This document shows, in pieces, positions 34,199-44,992 of a stretch of DNA of 64,000 nt. The position numbers and the translations under genes were made by a program. The notes below the pieces were generated by a model, which was not told where the DNA came from, did not search any database, and worked only from the letters and a program-made list of their open reading frames with translations. This stretch comes from Pontederia crassipes. Taxonomy: Eukaryota; Streptophyta; Magnoliopsida; Commelinales; Pontederiaceae. How positions within the stretch are numbered: the stretch's first letter is position 1; each line of letters starts with the position of its first letter. The stretch is from assembly GCA_030549335.1 (NCBI GenBank), contig CM060197.1, positions 19,170,501 through 19,234,500 of the forward strand, given 5' to 3'.

Positions 34199-35330
34199 AC
34201 TGCCATGTCCTAAGGCAACGGATCACCACTGTCATCTCCTTCTCCTGAATGACCTAGCGTTGTTCTGTGTTATTGGGTGTACCTCAATTGTGGTTTGGCA
34301 AGATGTTCCTTCGTCATGGTTCGCTTCAGGGTGTCGAACGCTTCTTGACATGTAGGCATCCACTCCCACTGCACATTCTTCCGAAGAAGTTTCATCAAAG
34401 GAGTCCTCACATGTCAATACCCCTTAACAAACCGTCTATAATAGTTCGACAAGCCAAGAAACAAACGTAGATAGGAAACCCGCTTGGGCGGTTCCCACGC
34501 CATGATGGCTTAAATCTTCACGATGTCCATCTTCAGCTTGCCACTTTTGACGACGTCTCAAGAAGTGCACTTTTAGTTGAGCGAAGACATAGTTATCCCG
34601 CTTGAAGCAAGTTCTGTCGCCACACCTCACCTCGAACACTTATTAAATTATGTGCTCCTCTGAAATGTGATTATAGATCATGATGCCATCGAGGTAGACA
34701 ACCACAAATTTGTCAATGAAGGGTTGCAATACTTTGTTCATGAGAGTACATAAGATTGTCGGGGTGTTGGCGAGGCAAAAAGGCATCACTACTCGAATGA
34801 GTCATATCTTGTGACACACGCCGTCTTCTCCATATTTTCTTCAGGAATTTGGATATGCCAAAAGTCCGAACAAAGATCCAACTTGGTAAACCATCTTGCA
34901 TCGCCAAGTTGATCGAACAAGTCCGCTACAAGGGGAATGAAGTACTTGTTCATCACCGTAAGCTTGTTCAGCGCTCGATAGTCGATGCACATCCATAGAA
35001 ATCCATCATGCCTTCTTTGAAAGAAAATTAGGATGCCATATGGAGACTTCGATGCCAACATATCGTGCATCCAATAGTTCGATCAATTGCTTACGTAGTT
35101 TAGGGAGTTCCGGATGAGCCAACCGATAAGGAACTCCATGTGAGGGTTTTGATCCTAAGACCAAACGCTTAGAAGGCAACCGCTTTGGTAGTTCCGGGAG
35201 TATGACGTTCGCAAATTTCTCAGGATCTCAAGAACTTTGGAAGGTGTTGGAGTAGAGGGCCTCAGATCTTTCAAGATGGTGGTCGTCAAGAAGGTGTGCT
35301 CCTATTTTCGCAAATTAATGTTATATCACC
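34199..35330 (-). pseudogene. pol: Reina-like pol, reverse transcriptase and RNase H start, broken
   Basis: Minus strand from 35330: linker (LPELPKRLPSKRL near 35180), RT with MCIDYRALNKLTVMNKY (about 34935-34985), FTKLDL, and the catalytic YxDD read as YLDG at about 34685-34696, so the second aspartate is lost. Then [18 protein letters not shown] (about 34420-34475) and the start of RNase H (VQEKEMT ... CLRTW near 34200-34240). Stops and frameshifts are common. RT sequence and the ALNK block place it with Reina-type chromoviruses. Upstream protease sequence is missing; a B-type LTR lies there instead. Confidence 0.85.
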
Positions 35331-38003
35331 TGACAAATTATTTCTATTACCATCTATTTCAACACCTATGCTTATATAATACATTCATGTCAAAAATAAA
35401 AGTGAAGGGGAAATAAAATCGCTCCAACGGCTCGACCTCTTCTATATGCATAAAAAAGAAGCTTCGAATTGACTCAACCTGAGAACTTAGAATTGTCTGA
35501 AAAATTCAACAAAAGTAATGTGAGCAACAATCATTTGCTTAATGAGTGAAATAAAAGTACAACATAGGGGAACAATACGAGTGCATATAGCATTTAAATA
35601 GCCATATTTTTCATATGAGAAAACATTTAAAGCATAACACAATTATCATAAGCTATCAAATTATATGAATTTTCACATAAATAAAGTAATCCAAGAAATC
35701 ATCATATTCATAATTAAATTCCACACATGTGTCACTGTACATATTCAACATGGGTCAATACGTATCCCTCAATGATCATATGTTCTATAGTTAAATAGAG
35801 CATTATGATCATGATTCTCATATACGTAGAGTATAACATGGGTCAATATGTATCCCTTCGTGATCAAGTGTTATATAGTTAAGCAAAACATTATGATCAC
35901 AATGGATACGCAAATCATAACATGGGTCAATATGCATCTCTTCATGATGGTATGTCATGCAGTTAAGCAGAGCTTCATAATCATGACTCTTGGATATGTA
36001 GAGCATAACATTGATCAATACGTATATTATGTATAATACAGTTAAGTGGAACTTCATAATCATGATTCTCATATATGCAGAGCATAATATGAGTCAATAC
36101 GTGCATGCAGAGCAGCCTCCAAAGGGAAAAAACACCCGATATACTCTCCAAACGCATCATGTATACCGAATGCGGTCCCAAAGACCTTTTTCAACTAGCA
36201 TAGCCAATGAACACATGAAGTTTAACACTGCCAAAATACACATGTCATAATCATATATCAGTATCAAGTAAAACTTATTTTAACTTCACAAGAATTGGTC
36301 CTTGAAAATATTTTCATGTAAGAGTTTACTCCATTTTATATGAAATTCTTAAAACATATCATAAATATCTTTCATAGTCGAAGATATTTTTCATAAATAA
36401 TAATATTTAATTGAAATAATACCATAAATAAAAGAAGTGACATATATCATTTTACTATGTTATAAATTTACCCACTCACCTTATACATTATCCTTTCAAA
36501 TGAGTTTTATTATGTTTTTCTCCTTTCACTTGTAGCTTGATGGTTTCCTACAAGTAGTAATGCTATTTCACTTTTCAATTATTATTAATAACAATATGCA
36601 ATGCATGATCATGATGCATGGATGCTTATGCACCTTAGAATGCACATATTTCTTATAAATATTAGTGTTCAATCTTAGGTATCTATGTTCATATGCTATT
36701 ACACGCTTCAAACTACATAATATTATCTAATCTTCCCAAAACTTGACTAGGTGTTACCTCAGATTTCCAAATTGAGTGTATGTTAATAATTAATTCATAA
36801 CTTCTTAACCACAAGCTCAAATCTTCTGATTTTGAATGAATTAGAAATTAGACCTAATTAGGTATTCAATCGATAAATATGCATCTAATTTTCAATGGGT
36901 AATTATAAAAGTCTAGGTAAATTGATCGATTTGTGTTATCACAGACTGTATGATACTAAAAGAATAATTTATATCTTCTTTAATACTTGTTTATTTGACG
37001 AGACCATAATTTTCCTAGAAACTGGACTTCAATAATCTTTAGGAATAAAAATTGAATAATTTAATTCCTTTTATACCCTTCTAAAAAAGTAATCATTTCG
37101 GCTCATGTTCTGTCTATGTCCTAAAACCATACAAAAGAAAGCATACAAAATGAAAAATTCATTTCTCCATGTCTACAAGTCTAAATTGGATGATTCCACA
37201 ATTCAACGAACCATTGTGAAGTTTAATTAAACATATTAAACTTCAAATAATTATTTGTTTTATCCTAATCATGCCATAATTTAGAAGGTGGATCTACCTC
37301 AGGACAGAGTGAGCGACCTATGATGCTGGGTTTATAACTTCCTCTATAAAACTCCTTGTGAGATGATTCTTGAGACCATGGAAAGCTAATTTTAAGGATG
37401 AACCATGTAAAATATCGGAATTGATGGAAGTGAACCATGAAGATACGAGCATATGGATTTGAGGGTTAGTTTCATATTTGGGGATTCATCTTAAACTACC
37501 AAACTTGTCGAATTTCTTCGGGTTGTTCGGCTAGGAATTTACTGTTGGAAATTTTTGGCTAGCAGAAGATAAGAGTAAGTGATTTTAACACATCATATTC
37601 GTAAAAAAAGATTATGGTTTTCATAATTTTAACACATCATATTATGGTTCATAAAAAAAGATTTCTAAGCAGTTGGAGCTGCCTGCTTCAATTACTTGAA
37701 ACCCTATTGGCTGAAGTGAAGGTCCAATTATATTATTTTGCTAAAGATTAGTGTTCAACCTCTAATTAACCTTAGTTAATCATAGTTAAATATGTGTATT
37801 ATAATATTTAAAAATATTAAAATTTATTCCTGATAATCTTATATAGTTTCTTTATAATACTTATCGATAATGTAATTATCATTATGCTTTAATCCAAATA
37901 TTACTACACACAAACTTGACTATACAAGAATTTAAACTAACTTAATATTATAATTAGATGCATGATTACATAAAAATAATATTTGTGGAGCACGTCTGTG
38001 ACA
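35331..38003 (-). mobile_element. B-type Tekay-like LTR, minus strand, degraded left edge
   Basis: Reverse complement of the LTR family at 8636 and 17823. On the minus strand it starts TGTCACAGACG at 38003. It contains the ACGTATTGACCCATG tandem repeats at about 35740-36110 and the CGGCTCGACCTCTTC block near 35428. The poly-C tract is reduced to a short run near 35406, and the LTR end near 35331 is not recognisable. It is more diverged from the two element B copies than they are from each other. It sits in the protease region of the Reina-like element. Confidence 0.8.
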
Positions 38004-38366
38004 TCTTATTTCGATAAGGGCATTGAAAATTTGACCGTTCAACTCGATGTACGCATAAAGTCGAGCAGCCGATGAAGAACCCTTTAAGATGTTGATAGCG
38101 CCGAGAACGTGAATCAAACTGTTACACACCCCCTCCTCTTTCTCGTCAGGGTAATACATGACGTTAACCATTACCTTCTATGGACAATCGCTTGTCCAAT
38201 GTGGACCCTTGCAAATGAAAGTCTTAAGTAGCTTTCCATTCCTTTTGAGGTTGCCACTATACTTCTCCTATCTTGATGGCCCTTGCTTTTATCTTGGTAG
38301 TTTGGCCTGCCTCCTTGCGATTTGGATTTCTCTCCTCGACTATTGCCCTTGCCTAAGGGCTTTGGT
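38004..38366 (-). pseudogene. Reina-like gag zinc knuckle and protease start, broken
   Basis: Minus strand reads FICKGPHWTSDCP (about 38185-38225), a knuckle lacking its first cysteine, followed by a DEKEEG linker, then INILKGSSSAARLYAYIELNGQIFNALIE (about 37995-38085), which corresponds to the run-in to the protease active site. The active-site Asp itself is cut off by the LTR at 38003. The upstream part of gag lies beyond the solo LTR at 38367-40991. Confidence 0.7.
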
Positions 38367-39261
38367 TGTAACATCCCCAAAATTCGGCCCTAATTTAATT
38401 TTTTTTCCGAAAACTAGGCGACATTACTTTGACCTTCACATGACCTAATTTCATAAAACATTGCAGCGAAAACATAATAATAATAAACATAAACAATAAT
38501 GTCGTAAAATAGCGAAAGACTTCATGATTAAAACCCAAGATACATAAACTAGCCCATGGGCCTAATAGGCTCTAACGTATACCCAATAGAGGGTTCATCA
38601 TACATAAATGAGTTCAAGTAGAGTATATGACTCAATAAGAGGCCCATAAGCCATACATACTTAACCCTTATAAGGGTTCATCATCATGACATAATAAAAG
38701 TAAGATAACATGGGTCGTAGTCCAACAGACCCATGTGCAATGTCGCCATCATGAGGCTCTCGCCGTCGAACCTAAGCCTCCTCCATACCTGTACGGATCC
38801 TTGGGGTGTAGAAAATTTCTCCCGTTAGAGTATGTTGAGGCCCATGCATGCTATGATCTTATATATAATCTCTACATGTCATGGCATTTGCATTTCATCA
38901 TCATGGAACATAAATCATATGCATGCTATGAGCTACTTATTGCATACTACATGGCATGTGAACATAACATCATGGCAAGATAAGATAACATGCATATCAT
39001 AGCTTATCATCATACTTATCATTATGCTAAAGCATATCATGATCTTATCTTACTTTACTTTGTCATCTTTGTTCATGACATCATATGATGTGACAAGTGG
39101 ACATTCATAATGCATTCTCATAGGTGTCATCTTCATACTTCTTTATCATCTTTAACTTTATACCCCAAGTCATTCATCATTCATCTTTTTATCTTTAATC
39201 TTTATTTAGATGATTTCTTATCTTGTCGATTGAGAAGAGTGGTGGCTCATAGGTCATAACC

Positions 39262-39405
39262 CTCACCCGTAGGTGAGGTCTTAACCCTCATCCTTAGATG
39301 AGGTCATAACCCTCATCCGTAAGTGAAGTCTTAACCCTCCCCCGTAAGCGAGGTCATAACCCTCATTTGTCAACGAGATCTTCCCCCACCCGTCGGTGGA
39401 GTCTT
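39262..39405. repeat. short tandem repeats in the solo LTR
   Basis: About five units of roughly 24-29 bp with the core AACCCTCA(C/T)CCGTA-G-GAGGTC. They alternate between GTCTTAACC and GTCATAACC starts. Confidence 0.7.
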
Positions 39406-39589
39406 AGTTAGGGTACCAATTGGACCCGAGTCATAAAGAATGTCACACCTTTATCAACCCATCTTTTAATCATGTTCATCAATACAAACAATCATTCAAT
39501 ACATATTGCACCTTTTAACTCTATTTAAGGTCATACAAATTTCAAATCATGCTATGTGTGGACATTCAATCATAATCAATCATATTCCA

Positions 39590-40090
39590 GAACCGGACGA
39601 CCGTTTTGGGTCACGGTCGATCGCTGGACTAATATCGGACGATCGATAGGATTATCGATCGACCGTTATGGTCATTGCGAACGATCGAAACTGGGCATTT
39701 GATCGATCGCTAATCACAAAGAGTGACTACTCTCTGAATTGGATGACCGGTAATAAAACGATCGACTGTCATAGGTCTTTCGGACGATCAAAAATGAACT
39801 TCGGTTCGACCGCTAATCACATTGTGTGATGACTGCTCAAATCGGATGACCGATGGAATATCGGTCGACCGATTCATGACTTTCGAATGACCGAAACAGG
39901 GCGTTCGATCGATCGCTAATCACAGAATGTTTCGACTACTTATATGGACGATCGTTGAAAAATTGGTCGATCGATGCATGACTATCGGACGACCGAAACT
40001 ATATTTCGATTCATCCGCTAATCATAGAATGATGCGATCCTTGTAGAACGGTCGACCGATAAGGAATCGATCGTCCGTTCTGGGACGACA
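39590..40090. repeat. array of GATCGACCG-type words
   Basis: Many words such as GGACGACCG, GGTCGATCG and ATCGATCGACCG in 500 bp, interleaved with CTAATCACA(G/A)AATG spacers about every 110-120 bp. The spacer is also kept in the related LTR at 56210-56610, so the array has a higher-order period. Confidence 0.75.
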
Positions 40091-40991
40091 GACACATGAT
40101 TTTTACATGTTTTCATTCTAAATCTTGCATACATCAACATGTTGAGCACATATGGACTTCCAAACATCATATGAGGCATTCTTAACACTCTAATCATGAA
40201 CCACATGAGGTTTTCACATAAAGTCCTCTAACATGCTAATCAAGAGCTCAATGTACATGAGCTTTAAATGATTTTATAATAAACTAGCATAACAACAATA
40301 AACATCCTAATACTAAGCATAATGAGCAAAAGAGCATTAGGCTATGAAACACACGGCATTCTAATCATGGACAGCAATAGAATAGTAATCTAAAGAAACA
40401 TTACTTATGAAATGCACATTTCCCATAATCTTTTCTCTAAGAACAAAGGGTTTATTTTTTATGCCCTAATCCAAACATACACATATCATTAGGGTGAAGA
40501 TTAGGGTTTAGTATCCCCTCAAACATACCTTGATTAGCTAAGCTTAATCTCTAATCCTCTTCCTAACTTCTCCCTTCTTCCTTTCCTAGCTGTCCAAGGG
40601 TTCTATGGTGCTGCCACAGTGATTAAGAGAGGAGATGGTGAGGGAGCTTGCTATTGACTAAAGGATAAACCATAAGAACTTACTGTAGCAGCTAATGGGG
40701 GGTCTCATTGCTTGCTACTGTTTGGCTGCCCTTGGAGTGAGAGAAAAAGAGAGAATGAGTGGGGGAGAGCTGCTGTCGTGAGGTGGAGAGAGTGGAGTGT
40801 TACTGTAGCTGAGTGTGGGGTTTTGGGGAGCTGCTTTCGGCCGAGTGAAACAAATGAGGAGAAGAGAAGCATTAGTTGCTTTTAGGTCACTTAAGTGGGG
40901 GGCTGGGCTTCATGGGCTGGCACACATTGGGCTTTTTCTCGATTTTTCTTTTCTCTTTTTTTTATTTATTTATTTACGTGAGGATGTTACA

Positions 40992-41768
40992 TTGGTGGTG
41001 TGGCACTCATCTTGACATTCTTCACTAATGATTCAGTAGCAGAGACTAGCGAGTGGAGGTTGGGACAATCTCGTCGCTCCAACTCTGTCTTAGTCTAAGG
41101 CTTTAAACCCTTGACCAAGGCTGCCAACCATCTTGGGCTCCGGTCCGCAGAAATAGAACATAAGCTATCTTCTGAACTCATCCCATTTCTCAATTGGAAC
41201 AATGTTACAATGTTCCACATCATCGTTGTGACATCGCCACCATAAGCTTGTTGCGTCTTATAACTAGAAAGATGCAGTATTAACCATCCTCACTTCCGAG
41301 GTCACGTCCAAGGACTCCATGAATTGTCGTACATTCCATAGAAAGTCATTTATATTCTTCTTTGCCAACCTCTCGCCCTTATATGGCCTCGACTTTGGCA
41401 CAATGATTATTGCTTCATGTGAGGCGAACATCATCGCCCATCTTCACAGCGTCGTTTGAGCTATTCTCAGAGGGTCTTGAGCTCTTGACCATATCATGCC
41501 TAATGTTTGAGAATCTGTTGTCCAAGGATTCTCACATGTCCATGATTATCACCGAGTCATGCATAGACTATCGTGATCTCATTCCACACAATTGTAATGT
41601 GCGTTGATTTCTCCAACTCTTGCTCGTTGCGAGTTGGTCTTGCATCTCGTCAACGTCCAGTTGGAACTATTCGAGGTGTTGCTCAAAGACGATCATCACA
41701 TCCTTCGATCAAGCATACCCTTTGTCTAGGCGGCCCTTCTCTGGTGTTACAGGATCTTTGGTCATCTC
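40992..41768 (-). pseudogene. gag: Reina-like gag, N-terminal and capsid part, decayed
   Basis: It lies between the solo LTR and the young Athila-like element and continues at 54039 when that element is removed. No long frame survives. Its identity rests on position in the Reina-like element and on Glu/Gln-rich helical fragments on the minus strand near 41600-41760. Three target duplications show that it was one continuous sequence. The 41410-41814 plus-strand ORFs are shadows. Confidence 0.55.
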
Positions 41769-43497
41769 TGATGCATGCAAAATACAACATATTTTAGTTA
41801 ATTATTTTAATTAAATTTTATGTAATTTGATCATGGCATGCATCATTTTTAGTCACTTTTAATCATAATTCCGGATTTATCAATTTTAATTATTAAAATC
41901 GCTGAATATTTTAATTGTGGATAGATTAACTATATTTTGATAATTATTTGCAGGAAAATTCAAATCTCGGCCGAAATTCAAAGAAATTCCTTACGGCCGA
42001 GATTTGGCTTTACACCCAAGTCGTTACGGCCGAGATTCAAAAGGAATAACAAGATTTAATTCTTTGTTACGGCTAACATTTGAAGGCGTAAAGATAAAAT
42101 GTTTTTATCTTTTGGGCGTAACAGGAGAAGTCCTTCCTTACGGTCGAAGTCTCGTCCTTCCTTACGGCCGAAATTCGGAGGGCGTAATGGCATGAAGATG
42201 AAGGGCGTAACAAGATAAAAATGAGTTTATCTTTGGGCGTAACAAGACATTTGAAGGCGTAAAGATAAAAGGATTTTTTATCTTTTGGGAGTAATGGAAA
42301 GGAGTAAAGATAAAATATTTTCATTACGGCCGAGACTCTAAGGGAGTAAAGATAAAAAGGATTTATCTTTGGGCGTAATGATAAAATGATTTATCTTTGG
42401 CCGAGTTTATCTTATAATTTTAAAGTTAACCGTACGATGTTACGGCCGAGATCAAATTGAAGACCGTCCGCACCCTATAAATACGTGAAGAATCCATCGT
42501 TTCAATTGGTGCTCTGAAGTTCAGGTTTCTTCCACGGCGAGTCGTGAGCTCTGCAGGCTACGACCAAAAGGAGAGAGGTGCGACGGCTGGAAGTTGATCG
42601 CGACCCTGATCAAGTCCGAGAGGCTGCCCGACTGTCTGCCCAATTCGAGAGCTCTACTTCTATTTTGGGTGTAATTCTTTCGATTATTATTGTTATTTTA
42701 TTATTATCTCTCCAGAATTTCTAGGATGAACTCCATGTTTTTAGGATTATTATTTTAGGAGATTATTAATTGAAGGGAAATGTTTGGACCCTACTTTATT
42801 TATTTTAATCTTTTCTGATCAATTATTAATTGTGCTTAATGCTTTTATATTAGTTAATTAAATTTCTGAATTAGGCTATACCAGTTTGTGGAGTGTTTAA
42901 TTTCAGAATTCATTTTACTAATTATAATTGATTTTATTTGGAATTAATAATTGACATAAATTTGATAACTAGTGTGTGGAGAATCAAGTTTGTGTGGTCT
43001 ATTAATCTATACCAGTTTGTGGAGTGATTAATAGTCTAGAGAATCCAATTTAATGCATCTTAATTTTAATATGATTTTGGGGGTACCAGTCGTGGAGACT
43101 TCAATTCTTATTAAATTAAGATAGTTCTATATGATTAAATTGAGGGATGCCAGTCGTGGAGACCACAAGTTAATCATGGTAGATTACTTTAGGGAGACTC
43201 TAATCCATCTTTAAAGATTAAATTTATCTTTTATGGTTCAAATATTTATCCTGATCTATTTTCATCCTAAGGCCTAACTTCAACACCACTATCTTATCTT
43301 TATCTTATTTTATTTATTTTATTTTCATAAAACCTCTTTCCAAAAATTCATGTTTTTCCTCTCTTATTAATTATTAAATTCAGATATTGAATTAATAATA
43401 TTCCTCGTGGGTTCGACACTCTTACTCCTATTACTATATTACTTGAGCGACTAGTGCACTTGCTAGCAAATTTTATTGTTACAAATACAACGCATCA
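41769..43497 (+). mobile_element. 5' LTR of the young Athila-like element
   Basis: The first third is full of TTACGGCCGA and GGCGTAA-AAGATAAAA words (41967-42450) that end just before the TATA box at 42476. The 3' part holds the conserved block ending TTGTTACAAATACAACGCATCA-type sequence shared with the LTRs at 11822 and 30059. The small ORFs at 42004-42324 are identical in both LTRs and have no protein character. Confidence 0.95.
42476..42483 (+). promoter_or_regulatory. TATA box of the 5' LTR
   Basis: TATAAATA in a GC-richer context, directly after the last ACGGCCGAG word. The copy in the 3' LTR lies at 53017-53024. Confidence 0.65.
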
Positions 43498-43503
43498 AGT
43501 TTT

Positions 43504-43521
43504 TGGCGCCGTTGCCGGGGA
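43504..43521 (+). promoter_or_regulatory. primer-binding site, tRNA-Asp type
   Basis: TGGCGCCGTTGCCGGGGA, six bases after the LTR end. It is complementary to the 3' end of plant tRNA-Asp and usual for Athila-lineage elements. Confidence 0.9.
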
Positions 43522-43832
43522 ATATTTTATTAATTAATTTCTTATTTTTATGAATTATTAGGAGATGTAAATAAATTGTAAATAATTCTTTATAAATATG
43601 TATTAATTGTTTTAATTATTTTTGTGAATAAACTAACATTTTTTTTTCTTTTGCAGATAAAGGTCACAACATTTTTTTAATTTATCTTCTCTCGGTTTAA
43701 AATCCGACGCCGATTGGATTTTTCCAAATTACACTGTCGACTTATGGATTTACGACTTTAATTTGATGAGTCGGCTTTATTAATTTTACGGCCTCGCATT
43801 GAATGATTTCTGAATTCTAAACTTTCAATCTT

Positions 43833-44660
43833 TACGGCCGTAATATTTTTTTCAAACGTTGTTTTTACGCCATGAGTAATTGATATTGATTTGATTTGTT
43901 ACGCCCGGTTTATCGATGGTTTAAATTTTTTACGCCTTATTCGAATCAGTTTTCATTCTCGGCCGTAACATTTTAATTGTTTAAACTCTTCATATGATTT
44001 CGTTGTTTTACGACCGTAAGGAATTGCTTAATTCATTTTCGGCCGTAATGATTCAATTTTCGACATTTGAGTTTTATTCGAAATTATTTCGGCCGAAACC
44101 CTATTTTTCTTTACGGCCTCGTGTTGACATCATCTCGGCCGAAGTGACCTCATTGACGATTTAATCTTTTTACGGCCGAAATGATCTCATGTTTCATTTT
44201 TACGGCCGAGAATTAATCTCATGGTTTTACGGCCGTAAAATTTCTGAACATTTGTTTTTTACGCCATCTTCCGACCCCAATTTATTTGTGATTTTTTCAT
44301 TCTCGGCCGTAACATTATAATAGTTTGAACTTTTGATTTGACTTTGTTTTGGCCGAAGCGATTTAGTTTGTCTCGGCCGTAATGGATCATCCATGGATTT
44401 TACTCCTTTTCGGCCGATTTATATGTGTTGATGTTTTACCTCTCATTGTTTTACGGCCGATATGAACTATAATCTTTGTCGGCCGTAATGATTCTTTTGG
44501 CAACATTTCATTCAATTTTTTTTTTCGGCCGAAATAATTCATCGCCATGCTAATTTTTACGCCTTCACGTTGAATCCCTTTCAACACTGTCTTACGATTT
44601 TTACGGACGAACGAGCCTCGGATTAATTACGATCGTAAACTCTTATTACGGCCGATCAAT
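43833..44660. repeat. array of TTACGGCCGA/CGGCCGTAA words in the leader
   Basis: About 15 CGGCCG-centred words within 830 bp, most as TACGGCCGA, CTCGGCCGTAA or TTCGGCCGAAA, separated by 20-60 bp of AT-rich sequence. No fixed period and no longer unit is seen. Confidence 0.85.
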
Positions 44661-44992
44661 CTTATTTCTTCTCTGAAAATAATTTTTGATTATTTCTGAT
44701 TATTAACTTTACGGTCGCAAATTAGTTCGGACTTATTTTGTGCGATTTCTTACATCATCATAAATTCTTTCGGTCGATATTAATTTTTGGTATTCGTATT
44801 GGTTTGAAGAATTTCTGAAAAGTTCCTCTCGAAAATTAATTTTAATGACGAATTTTCACATTCTATCATGCCGAAAGACTTTATTTGTAAAAAAACTCAT
44901 CTTTCGTGACCTATTATCTGAATTTCTTTCTTCTTGTATATATTTTATTTTATTCTTTTACCTTACTGAAAATTGGTTGTTGCAGGTACTAA

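Larger units (their letters stand above)
38367..40991 (-). mobile_element. Tekay-like solo LTR with TTGGT target duplication, minus strand
   Basis: Perfect terminal inverted words TGTAACATCC (38367) and GGATGTTACA (ending 40991), and a perfect five-base duplication TTGGT at 38362-38366 and 40992-40996. Orientation is inferred from similarity to the LTR end of element C (minus-strand reading ends in ATTTTGGGGATGTTACA). It contains short tandem CCTCA(T/C)CCGTAGGTGAGGTC-type units at about 39265-39400 and a GATCGACCG array at 39590-40090. Confidence 0.9.

Noticed and set aside
42004..42324. Small ORFs repeated identically at 52545-52865 as a conserved gene pair
   Set aside because: They are identical because the two LTRs are nearly identical, not because of selection on protein.
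43833..44660. CRISPR-like array of short repeats with unique spacers
   Set aside because: Words are about 10 bp, spacing is irregular, the setting is a plant retrotransposon leader, and no cas genes exist in plant nuclear DNA.
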